A DNA stretch of 64,000 bases from Gonapodya prolifera JEL478 (taxonomy: Eukaryota > Monoblepharomycota > Monoblepharidomycetes > Monoblepharidales > Gonapodyaceae): assembly GCA_001574975.1 (NCBI GenBank), contig KQ965743.1, positions 123,660 through 187,659 on the forward strand. Direction: 5' to 3'. Shown here piece by piece: positions 1 to 10,323 of the stretch (the stretch's first letter is position 1; each line of letters starts with the position of its first letter). A program made the translations under genes and the position numbers. The notes under the pieces are model-generated. The model did no database searches, had not been told where the DNA came from, and saw only the letters and a program-made list of their open reading frames with translations.

Positions 1-7
1 ATGCACC

Positions 8-1187
8 TCATTTCGTCTTCTTTCCTTCTGCCTTTCCGTTGGAAGCATCTCCACCGGCCTTGCTTGTCTTCTTCCCGCTCTTGTACTTTGCGTAGGTCTT
101 TTGGAAGAACTCCACAAAGAGGTACAGGTAGGTGGATAGCAACCCGCACCCAAAGATGGCAGCGAAGTCGGTCGCCGAGCAGGCGCCGTAGTTGGGCAAG
201 TGGGGGAAGTAGTTGAACGCGAAGTGGGTCCATGTGTTGGAGTAGCAGAAGCCGAGGTCGATGACGAATTGAGTGATTTGGAGCGTAGTGACGTCTGTAA
301 CGGGAAGGGTAGGGGTGGCTAGAGTCAGAGGACTGTTCTACGTTCCGAATAGCAACTCTGATTACCCACATTGTTTCCACCAGGGGTGGATCTTCAGAGC
401 CGTGAGAGCTGGTTGAGAAAGCAAATTATATGTGAGAAGATTTCAAAAGTATCAATCGATCGAGGTGGAACACTTACCATAGTAGGTGTACATGATGACG
501 TGCACGAACAGGTTCAGGGTGATGACGATCCAGGACATGACAACGCGACCTTCCAGCTCAGCGTGGCAAAGCACCATCGTGAGGGCGTGGTGGTAGACGT
601 GGAGGAACTCTGAAAAGGTGGGAATTCGTGTCATGGAAATGTGGTGCAAGATGGAAGCGGATGTGACTCACCGAGCTTCTTCTTTTTGGCAACGAGGAAC
701 CACGTGTCGACGAACTCGACCCATTTTACTGGAGTTCGGGATGACAGATTCTTCGAAACAGTATTGAAGAACAAAAGACAATGAGGTACTAACTGATATA
801 GTTCACGTAGTAGACGAATTCCATGTTTTGCGTGTACGCCGAGGCATCACACATGGCATAGTAGAGTCCTTTTGTCCAGAGCATCGGGACAAGCTCTTCC
901 AGATAGAGCCACAGGAGCCCACCACTGAGAACAACGAGAATGATGTTGTGAACCAAGAAAAGCTTGTCAAGCCTCATCGCCTCTCGATTTTTCATCAAGT
1001 ATTGCCCGCCAAAGACGGATGCGAGGTAGCCGATGGTCCCCGCAATGACGATTGGCCAGGTTGAGAGCGGAGTGACGCCTGTTTCGTAGCGGAAGTCGGT
1101 CGGCGACACGCCAAGCAGGGCTTTTGAGGCAGCATTGACGTAGGGGGAGAGTTTGAGGAAAGATGGGTCGAAAGGAAGGGCCGACAT
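8..1187 (-). CDS. ELO-family very-long-chain fatty acid elongase, 302 aa
   Basis: 3-ketoacyl-CoA synthase of the ER membrane that condenses malonyl-CoA with acyl-CoA during fatty-acid or sphingolipid chain elongation. Five exons are read as 1187-794, 728-672, 609-478, 408-370 and 294-8, summing to 909 nt. The diagnostic histidine box HVYHHA lies in exon 3, preceded by WVEFVDTWFLVAKKK. PWWKQYVT in exon 4 and TLQITQFVID in exon 5 are also family landmarks. Several hydrophobic helices are visible, and the C-terminus is lysine-rich (ends KKTK), like an ER-retention tail. The start at MSALPFDPSF was chosen over an in-frame ATG 34 codons upstream because the upstream part is Arg/His-rich and unlike ELO proteins. 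Substrate length (Elo2/Elo3 or PUFA type) cannot be told from sequence alone. Confidence 0.93.
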
Positions 1188-1907
1188 GGGAGCAGTCTGG
1201 TGTCGAGCAAGACGAGACAAGACGAAGTGGGTTCGATGAGCAATTCTTTCTCGGGCGACATCAAAACGGGTCAAAAATCTTGCGCTCACACGGTTCTAAT
1301 GGAAGATTGCTGGTGAAACGGAGTGATAAGAGACGATTGCACGTGCAAGTCGGGAAAATGTTGACAGCGCTTGTCGGTCAAACGGGTGCTCCGACGTTGT
1401 CAGTTCAGCCGGCTCGCGGTGGCTGAATGCGCTGAGGCTTGTGGAGTCCGATGGTGTGCGGATGGGTTCCAGTCGGTGACGAAGATGTGGAAGAAACGCC
1501 ACTTTATGTGACAGTACAAGTCAACCCCACCTGAATGCGGCGCAGCACATGCAACCCCAATCACCGCGGATCACATCAGCTCGTCTATGTTCCACGGGTC
1601 TCACGTAAATGTTTTGCCGGGGTCACATGTGAACTCAGACGAAGAAAACTTGAAAACATGAGTGTAGAAAATACAAATGAAATACACCTCTTCCGACCTG
1701 CACACAAATGTGGAGTTCCACGCTAGCGACGACGATGGGAAGGGGGATCCTCTTCACTTCATTCAAGATAAGTGTCTGGCAACAATGTGATGCCTCTTCG
1801 GCAAGAGCGGATGAAATCGTCGGAAGCTATTTTAATCAATCGGCAACTTCGTCCACGCACACTCGGTGCCATCGCAGCGTCGCCATATCACCACTCTACT
1901 CACGGAC
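1188..1907. promoter_or_regulatory. Shared 5' region between divergent elongase and AcuI-like genes
   Basis: About 720 bp separate two genes that point away from each other, so both promoters must lie here. I see no conserved coding segment and no clear TATA box. Short open frames exist but lack family signal and splice context. Confidence 0.4.
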
Positions 1908-3092
1908 ATGCGCGCTCTTGTGCTGAACTCGGCCGACAAGGGCAAATCCGTTACGGCGACGGTCAAAACACTCGCGCTGTCTGACCTCAGACAAGCCGAC
2001 GGCGACGTTCTCGTGCGCGTCGGATACTCGGGCCTCAACTACAAAGACGCATTGGCGATCACAAACGCCGGCAAAATCATTCGATCGTTCCCCTTCATTC
2101 CCGGAATCGACTTTGCGGGGACGGTCGAGGAGGGCAGCGGCAACTGGAAGAAGGGTGATCAAGTTGTCGTCACCGGCTATGGCGTTGGCGAGAGGACGTG
2201 GGGTGGTCTTTCGGAGTACGCGAGAGTCAAGGCGCATTACTTGGTGAAGACACCTCCTTCCTTGTCCCAGCGCGATTGCATGGCGATCGGCACTGCTGGA
2301 TTCACTGCCATGCAGTGTGTTCTTGCATTGGAAGAGCACGGAGTCCTCCCAGGCTCAGGCCCAGTTCTGGTAACAGGTTCAACGGGCGGTGTTGGCTCCG
2401 TGGCAGTTGCAGTGCTTGCGAAACTTGGGTACAAAGTGGGTTCACTGTACCTTAAAGCTATCAACCAAGTACGAAATCTCACAGACGTCCGATAGGTCAC
2501 GGCACTCACAGGAAAGCCCGACTCTGAATCATACCTCAAGTCCATCGGCGCATCTGCAACCCTTGACCGAGCGACGCTTTCGGGCCCCGCCAAAGCCCTG
2601 GACGGCGAGAAATGGGCAGGTGTCATCGACACCATTGGCGGCAACGTTCTCGCTGCGGCAATATCACAGACAAAGTACGGCGGCGCGGTGGCAGCGTGTG
2701 GCATGGCAGGGGGGAACGAGTTCAAGAGCAGCGTGTTTCCATTCAGTGAGTGCAGAGTCTTTCTTGTGGTCTTGTGAGGGACTACAAAAGTTTCGTTGAC
2801 AACCCACATTGCAGTTCTGCGCGGTGTGAATCTCCTCGGGATCGACTCTGTAATGTGCCCCCAAGCGCGTCGACAAGTTGTTTGGGACCGCTTGGCCCGA
2901 GATCTACCGAAGGATGCGATTTTGAAGATGGTAAAAGAAGTTGGGCTGGAAGATGTCCCAGATGTGAGTCGATACCAGTTTTCATTTCATTGAACTTTTC
3001 TCAACTGCGTTTTATGAAAGGTCTGTAAAAACATGATTGCCGCTACAACAAGCGGCCGAACAGTCGTCAAAATCGCTTCGGCAAAGCTGTAA
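1908..3092 (+). CDS. YhdH/AcuI-type acrylyl-CoA reductase (MDR superfamily), 332 aa
   Basis: NADPH-dependent medium-chain reductase of the YhdH/AcuI branch, which reduces acrylyl-CoA to propionyl-CoA or quinone-like enones. Four exons (1908-2435, 2496-2745, 2815-2963, 3021-3092) sum to 999 nt. The N-terminal GroES-like domain carries GLNYKDALAI and PGIDFAGTVEE; the Rossmann domain carries VLVTGSTGGVGSVAVA. The catalytic-zinc ligands of alcohol dehydrogenases are absent, as expected for this branch. The start is the ATG of MRALVLNSADKG, which matches the family N-terminus; an upstream in-frame ATG would add 14 unrelated residues. The family is far better known from bacteria, yet this copy has four spliced exons, so it is settled in the host genome. 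Confidence 0.9.
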
Positions 3093-4094
3093 ATGTAATC
3101 AAATAATAATCTAGTTTTTCTTCCTCACCTTCTTTCCCGTAATCAAGAGTGCCTCGTTCGAAATGAAATGGGACGAGTTCGGATTTGGATGATAATGTCG
3201 TGGCCTTTGTACATTTTCAAAGCTGCAATGCAGATGATAGTCGCTCCCGTAGTAGCGCCACCATTTACTCTTTCTTCTTTTTCCACGTCTCTTCCTTCCT
3301 TCTCTATCAGCTCGCGTTTCATACAAGTATCGCAACAGCCAGATACCCAGCGCAACAACATTCCAGGAGCGCAACGCGTCATGTATCCCTGCGAAGGAGA
3401 GTATCCTGCCGTGAGAAACTGGATGAAAAACAACTGCATTCAATGATACTCACCACAATAGGCAGGCACTTAACGTCGTGTCCCGTTCTCAAGGGCAATA
3501 TCTCCGTTCTCCCTGGTGAGAAATAATTCGTACAGTCAGCATTGCTTCAAAACGTGTAGCGGAGTAGTAGCGAATTGCTCATCAGGACGAAAGGACGAAG
3601 TTATGAAAGCTTGGAGAAAACACGACGGCAAACCTTTCCATGAGCGTCACGTTGATGGATCACCACTCGCAGCACTTTCGATGGGGGTTCCCCTCTGTCC
3701 GGGTACCCACGCTCCCCGGACGGGCTCCAAACGCGTGGGGAAGCCCAGCAGGCTTGCCGCTCGCGACCCTCGTTTCGCAGCAGGTTGTGGAAACTCCTTC
3801 CGAACAAGCCGGTCCAGAGCCCCCCCCCCCGCGCTTGCACAAGGTTTTGGCCTTTATGAGAATACGAGGAACACTCATTAGATCCCGAGTGCTCGAAAAG
3901 GGAAAAAAGGAAGGGGCTAAATCTGGATCGGGGCCAAAGCTCTGGTGTTCCAACAACACCCCGCTGCCGGGACAACCGATCCTCCTCATCACATAAACTG
4001 GAACCACCAATTGCTCTTTGCTACTAAAGCCGTATCCCGTTCACTTCTTGTTTCTGCGCTATTCCCGTTGAATCGCCCTCTCTCAACCATATCG
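3093..4094. other. Intergenic 1.0 kb, no gene supported
   Basis: Lies between the ends of two genes reading the same way. It holds several short open frames on both strands with no recognisable domain or coherent splice chain, and a run of ten cytosines near 3820. The last ~100 bp must contain the fumarylacetoacetase promoter. Confidence 0.5.
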
Positions 4095-5827
4095 ATGGCA
4101 AACATTCTCAAAAGCTTCATCTCCTACCCGGAAACTCACGAATTCCCCATTCAAAACTTGCCGTTTGGGATCTTTTCGACGAAAAACGACGTAAGCTCAT
4201 CGATTCCCCTTCAGATGGGGACTTTCTGATCTCAAACGACGCTCATCGTGGACGATGGACACTGCAGGCAGCTCCACGTGCCGGAACCAGAATAGGAGAC
4301 TTCGTGGTTGACATCAAGGCTGTCGCACAGGCTGGCCTCTTCGATGGACCTCTTCTTGGAGGCAAAGCCAAGGAAGTTTTCTCCAAAGTGAGTTGCCGAA
4401 TTGATTGGTTGTTGATAGTTGCCGGTTGCGCTGACATACCGCCAAGCCTACCCTCAACGACTTCATGGCGTTAGGCCGACCATCTTGGAGAGAAGCACGA
4501 GCTAAATTACAAAGGTTAGTCACACAAGCCTCGCTCAGCTTTAACGTGCTGATGGTTTTCGTTAGCCTCCTCTCCGACTCCAACCCAACTCTCCGCGATT
4601 CGGCACAGCTCCGCTCTGCCATTTTTGTTGGAACTTCGGACGCGATTATGCACCTTCCTTGTGATATCCCAGACTACACTGACTTCTATGCGGGAAGAAA
4701 TCACGCGACGAATGTTGGTATCATGTTCCGAGGGAAGGACAACGCTCTGCAACCGAACTGGTATGTTTTTTATTCAGCTATAATTATTTAATTTCTGCGG
4801 TTACTCATGCCACTGTCAGGCTCCACCTCCCCGTCGGATATCACGGCCGCTCGTCATCTGTTGTCCCATCAGGGACACCAATCACCCGACCGTGTGGCCA
4901 GCGTCGCCCGGATGCCACAAAGCCGCCTGTCTTCGGTCCTAGTGTTCGCTTGGACATTGAGCTGGAGATGGGATTCTTCGTTGGCCCGGGATCAGAGATG
5001 GGATCTAGAATTGACATTAACCATGCCGACGAACACATCTTCGGAGTGTGCCTGTTGAACGACTGGAGCGCGAGAGACATTCAAAGTGAGGCTCTGACAT
5101 GTTGCCCCCAACGACAGTCTCTCCATTTCCATCATTGTTGTAGATTGGGAATATGTTCCCCTTGGCCCGTTCTTGGCAAAAAATTTCGGTACCACCATAT
5201 CCCCCTGGATCGTTTCCTTGGTGAGCGCTCGTAATACGAACCTTTCAAGATGAAAGAATAATTGATTCCAAACAATGTTTCATTCTTACAAAGGACGCAT
5301 TGTCGGAGTTCGCCGTTGAAGTACCTGCCCAGGACCCTGAAGTGCTCCCGTATCTTAAAGACATATCGGGCACCTCGGGAACCTATGACATCAAACTAGA
5401 GGTCGATTTGAAACGTGAGGAAGCCTCTCATCGTTGGAACAAATCTTGATGTTCACCCAAACCTTTTACAGCCGCTGGTTCGTCGAAATTCTCAACAGTC
5501 TCCAAGGGATCTGCCAAATACCTCTACTGGTCCTTCCGCCAAATGCTTGCCCACCATTCCGTTGGAGGATGCCCAATGCGACCTGGTGATCTCCTCGGAA
5601 GTGGGACAATCAGTGGAGAGACTTCGGACTCGTGTGGATCTTTCCTCGAAATGTGTTGGAATGCCACCAAGCCTCTTGAAATCCCCAGCGATGATGGTTC
5701 TGGCGTGATCAAACGGACTTTCCTTGAGGATGGGGATGAGGTTAACTTGCGCGGTTACTGCCAGGGACAAGGCTACCGTATTGGGTTTGGTGATTGCAAA
5801 GGTGTAATTTTGCCAGCGAAACCGTAG
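4095..5827 (+). CDS. fahA: Fumarylacetoacetase, 432 aa
   Basis: Last enzyme of tyrosine/phenylalanine catabolism: hydrolyses 4-fumarylacetoacetate to fumarate and acetoacetate in the cytosol. Eight exons (4095-4190, 4268-4387, 4447-4514, 4566-4760, 4820-5085, 5144-5220, 5294-5414, 5472-5827) sum to 1299 nt, giving a length close to the 419-aa mammalian enzyme. Landmarks: N-terminal [29 protein letters not shown] with metal and catalytic residues; [59 protein letters not shown]; and C-terminal [20 protein letters not shown]. All expected catalytic stretches look intact. No other tyrosine-pathway gene is nearby, so it is not in a cluster here. Confidence 0.97.
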
Positions 5828-5890
5828 CTGATTGAAAGACAATCGAGTGTAATTGCAATTTCATATAATTCCGTTACAAGAACGTAATGC

Positions 5891-7331
5891 TTAGTCGAAG
5901 GCACCAGTGTGCTGTTTTGTTCATTGTTTAAATTGGTGATGAAAGGAAGCTGAAACGCGTAACTCACCTTGAAGTGATTATCATCAATTGTCGAATACAG
6001 ATGCCCTTCACCTATCAAAAATTCGACAGCATTCCTTTCCCCGGAAAATTATAAGCAAACCTCATGATGAAATTTGCTTGTTGACACATCACATACCTGA
6101 CGTCTTGCTCTGTTGCAAATGTGCGACAGGCGTTTGCAACCGTGTAGATGTTCACCCCCTCACTTGTGGTACTGCGCTTCGCCGCTCTAAGGATTGCCTG
6201 TTGAATAGGTGTGAAGTCTCCACGAATATCCACAGATTGCGCTGGCTGCGCGTACTGCGGCTGGGGTGCCCCACCGCCCACGCCAATGCTTCCTCCCACT
6301 CCTGTGGAACCCATTCCACCAATCCCACCACCCATGCCCATCCCACCACCGAGACCACCATAAATGCCCATGTCCATTTCGCTTCCGAGGCCATCGCTGG
6401 TGTTTGCTGCACCGCCAGTGACACCGGGGGTCCCTCGTGTCAAATAAAGATGCACCGAGATCGCTGCGAGGTTGTGATACGTGATTTCGTTGGCATCTTC
6501 AACAGGCCGGACAGAGAATGCCACCAGAGACTTCTTGTTGTTGAAAGAGCGGAAGTGACCAACAATCCGACAGTAGGTGTTGGCACTAGAGGTTTGGTTG
6601 GTTGATATGAGTGCCCGATCATCACTACGATAGTCCTTTCCCACACAATACACACACAAGCTGCGCACGCCTTCTCGCCATCCAATCCCCTTCGCCTCCA
6701 TCAAGCCACCACCTGACTTCCGCTTCCCCCGTTCCGTCCTCGACCTTGTACGTGACGTTGGTGCTCTGCTCCTGCACGTCCAAGATCCGCGCGACGAATG
6801 TGACCTGCGAGAGTTCCGCTCCATCGAGACGGAAAGGCTGGTCGGGGATCGGTTGGCTTGCGGAGAGGAGCTGACGAATGGTGAGTGGTCGGAGAGTCTG
6901 GGATTGTACAGGTCCGCGCTGAGGGAAGCAGGTAAATGTAGGTTTCGATTAGCACACCATAAACCGCGAAAAATAATATCGAAATTGTCACGTTCGTTCC
7001 GTTCGCGTAAGGCTTGCAAGACTTGCCCATCGGAACACCGTCTCAACCAGGTTTTCGCAACAACCATGCTGGGCCTCTGTTCGAGCGACGAAGAACGGAA
7101 ACAATATCGTGAACTTACGCGGCCACCTTTGCCTCTACCGTCACCAGCAGGGCTCATCCCATCACCCTCACCCGGAGAGAACATTCCACCACCACCCCCT
7201 CCTCCACCACCTTGCATAAACCCGCCACCCATGCCTCCGCCCATGCCCATCCCTCCTCCCATTCCCATTCCTCCGCCCATCCCCATTCCCCCAAAGTTCC
7301 CTGATCCGTAAGAATTGTATGAGCCTTTCAT
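5891..7331 (-). CDS. RFA2: Replication protein A 32-kDa subunit (RPA2), 352 aa
   Basis: Middle subunit of the single-stranded-DNA-binding RPA heterotrimer, for replication and repair in the nucleus. Exons are read as 7331-7119, 6897-6629, 6585-6097, 6034-5968 and 5911-5891 (1059 nt). The N-terminus starts MKGSYNSYGSGNFGG and runs into a Gly-Met repeat tract and poly-Gly, much longer than usual. The OB fold shows LRPLTIRQLL, VTFVARILDV, VEDGTGEAEVRWW and RIVGHFRSFNNKKSLVAFSV. A second Gly-Met linker follows, then the C-terminal winged helix (FTPIQQAIL ... IGEGHLYSTIDDNHFK), ending HTGAFD after a 21-nt last exon. The exon 2/3 junction is the least certain: its 43-nt intron is the only choice that keeps frame. 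Confidence 0.92.
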
Positions 7332-8233
7332 TTCGAGCCCATGACGGGGAGTTGATTTGAGGTCAGACGCGCGTGAGACGGGCACACAGAGGACATTAGT
7401 AGATGGTTTTATGGTATTAGCGAGTCAATCAGGTCGTTTTCACCTGCCATCATGGTGGGTTGATTGGTCTTCGCAAATTCGATTAGTGTTTGATTTCATA
7501 ACGAAGTGTACTTTACAGTAGTTTGTTTTTCTACATAATTTCTACATAATTTGACAACATTACAACTTCGCCGAAACGATTCTTACTACTGTCCAGTCAC
7601 TCGTCGACAGATCGCATGCCGAGTGAGTCCGCCAACCTAAAACGAGAGAATTTTATGATTTCTTGAGGAGGAAAAATGAGAGACGTAAGACCCACAGTCT
7701 CTACGCGAAGTTATATCGCTTTCGTGTGCGAACCCGTCAGCCAACGACAGACCTTCTGAGAATCAATTCTTTAAGTGGGTATGTAATTCACATCGCATTA
7801 GGTGGGAGCCTCGCTGAAAGTATTACGGCAGAGCTTCTCGAGCGACCCCTTCGTGGCATTGATGACTTCGCAGTGGTGCAAGTGGGCGGAACTAACTTGG
7901 TGCTCGAGCAAACTGCCGATGTTTAGCCTGGCTTGCCATTCACCAAAACCCAACGATGGATCGTAACGGTCGTAGCTCACCAACGCGGACAACCGGAAGA
8001 GTGCGACACCGATTGTCACAAAGTAAGTGTTTCATTTCTCCTGTGACTTGGCCTCACCAGTCCTTGCTCCAGTCGGCGCCGCTGGTTCTGGTCTGGTCGA
8101 TGTCAAGACATACCCTCATGGGCTCGCGGTAAGAGGGTCAAACAGCTGCACTCATTTAATGTGTTATGGCAAAATCTGTATTCATCAAATCTATTGTATG
8201 CGTGCTACTATCGAACAATTGGCGTGTAGCAAA
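7332..8233. other. Intergenic 0.9 kb with ambiguous splice-like signals
   Basis: Lies between the start of RPA2 and the end of the GTP/GDP carrier, both on the minus strand. On the plus strand a GTAAGT at about 8022 and an AG at about 8060 bracket a 38-nt intron-like piece. On the minus strand a short hydrophobic frame (VTIGVALFRLSAL) precedes a GTGAGC. Neither could be extended into a protein I recognise. A small gene here is possible but not supported. Confidence 0.3.
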
Positions 8234-9718
8234 TTACGCCGCAACCTTAGTGGTTTCTACGTCATCTCCGAGCAGCTTCGAGAAGAAAGGAATTGCTTGT
8301 TGCGCAATTGTGAACCTGGAAAGGGACGACGATGTTTACATTTAACCCTCATGTGCAAATTTGACCAAGACTCACGAGAAGACAAGTTTTGGTCCCACAA
8401 CCAAGATTTTCGGTACAAGGCCTTTAAAGAACGATCCGAAGCCCTCCTTCGCCACCATGTCACGGACCACCCGGAAACCGGATACGCTAGATCCCGTCGT
8501 GGCCACCATTTGAATCCGTGTCTTCACCACGTCAAATGGAGCGGAGACGATAAGCGACGCAACAGAACCACCGATCGACCCGCAGAAGTTCTGGAAGAAG
8601 GTGGCTTTCCGGTAGTCTTTGAGACCGAAAACGTACTCCTTCACCGCCGCGTTGCCACCGAACAGCGCAAACGAGCCTGGCGCGTTACGTGCTGCTGTCC
8701 AGCCGGCTCCCCTTCGTTTCGGCAATGTTATTTTGATTGGCGATGAGTTGGGTGGCCCACGAACATCGACTCGCTGACGACCAACTCACTTGTACAGGTT
8801 AAAAACTCCTTTCCCGAAAAATTCTCCCACGATGCTCTTCCCTTGCATTGCCGCCGGGTTCGTCTGCATGATGATCTTCAGCACATCCAGTGGGAGGAGC
8901 ACAATTTCTCCGATTCCGACCAAACTATGAAAGAAAAAGGGCACAAGCGCTCATTACACGTGGCTCAAACAGTCTGGGACGAGCCATAAAGGTACATACC
9001 TGCCCGCAGTGGCTTGCATCCATGGCTTGTAGCCCTTTTCACCGAACGCCGAGACGAACAGGCTCTTGTGGTTGGTGTTCAAGTAGTCGTTGACGCTCGG
9101 TTGGCCACCAAACTTGTACACGCGCTGGAGGACCTTGTAACCAAAGGCAAATCCAATCCCCGGGAAGAGGGACATGTACTTTTGAAGAGTTCCGGCGTTG
9201 GCGGCATCCTGATTTCATAAATGAGGTCGACAGGTTACAACACGAAACCACGAACGTTTGTATAAAAAAGCTCACTTACCCTGAAAATAACTTTGTTGAG
9301 AGTGCCCATATCGCGTGCCTGTCATGGTGAAGACAAAGTTGATGTGAATTAGCGATGATCAAGAACCTGGCGCGAAATGGCTACACCCAAGCCGTATGCC
9401 ATCCCAGAACAAAGTTTCATTTATATGAAGTTGATCTCGCTCTTGAAAATCGTTACCGCAACGCCGATTTTCTTTTGATCCCATCTGTTGGGAGAATGGG
9501 CTCACCTTCTCCTTGTTCGTCATCAATCGCTTCGCAATCGTGTCGACCGGGTGGAATGTGAAGAGCTCCAAGACTCCTGCTGTTGCTGACCCGAGAACGC
9601 GAGCCGAGGCGGACTCCTTGCCGGTTCCTGATCGAGGGGGAGCAAGAAAAACACGATGGAGTCGGTACTCGCAAGTGCGGAGGCGTGTTTGGCATTGCTT
9701 ACCAGTCGCTGGTGCCAT
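8234..9718 (-). CDS. GGC1: Mitochondrial GTP/GDP carrier Ggc1-like, 312 aa
   Basis: Mitochondrial carrier family member that exchanges GTP for GDP across the inner membrane. Seven exons (9718-9703, 9627-9506, 9318-9280, 9208-9000, 8924-8790, 8711-8376, 8315-8234) sum to 939 nt; yeast Ggc1 has 300 residues. Diagnostic stretches shared with yeast Ggc1 are FHPVDTIAKRLM, FGYKVLQRVYKFGGQP, IVLLPLDVLK, GWTAARNAPGSFALFGGNA and SAPFDVVKTRIQ. These include the three carrier signatures of type Px[DE]xx[KR] (HPVDTIAKR, LPLDVLKI, APFDVVKTR). The C-terminus reads FTIAQQAIPFFSKLL and stops after KVAA. The first exon holds only five codons plus one base. Confidence 0.95.
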
Positions 9719-10323
9719 ATTAAGGGTTTATAGGAGGGTGTCTCAAGAAATGGAGTAAAAATGGTGTGCAACGTGGAGATTTCCCGTGGTGTCGAAGAAG
9801 ACGATTGGAAGTGAAATTCAGGCAACAAGCGATGCCGGTGAATTCCAGCAAAGGCGCGGGTAGATTGAATACAGATGAGTACCGGTTGACAGCGGCAGTT
9901 TCCCGAGCTAATGAAGAGTGAAAGAAGTGTGGCGAAGCACGCGCAAGAGTCATGTTCGGCCTGCTTTCCTTTTGACCACGTCACGGCCTTTGTTAGACAC
10001 TCATCACCCGGGCGGACGGGTTTCTCCTTAAAAGCGACGTAATTACGAGATTAAGAGATTTATACCACAGATACTTGCTATAAACCTTGAGAAAGTGCCC
10101 GGAATCTGTTACTGATTTTATCAAGCTTTGAGAGTGATCAGAGGTCATTCAGACTCAAAATTCACTTGGAAAGAAAGGAAGAACAAGTTGGGAAAAGGTT
10201 CAGTTGGGAACAGGCAAAATGGGAGTTCCGTTTTCCCGACAAAAATTCCACCATGAGCAGCGACGCGGGCATCATAGCGTTTGGTACGCTTCGCTGACTA
10301 TCTGGTCGCATCAGCCGACTGAC
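9719..10323. promoter_or_regulatory. Divergent promoter region of GGC1 and acyl-CoA synthetase
   Basis: About 600 bp between two genes transcribed away from each other. It has no coding feature I can support; 10030-10200 is AT-richer than its surroundings, as promoters often are. Confidence 0.35.

Noticed and set aside
2237-2809. 190-codon minus-strand frame antisense to the AcuI-like gene
   Set aside because: It lies opposite a well-supported coding region and has no family signal; it is typical of GC-rich third-position shadow frames.
7663-7926. Plus-strand open frame as a small gene
   Set aside because: It begins with ATG, but there is no recognised domain and composition is like the flanking noncoding DNA.
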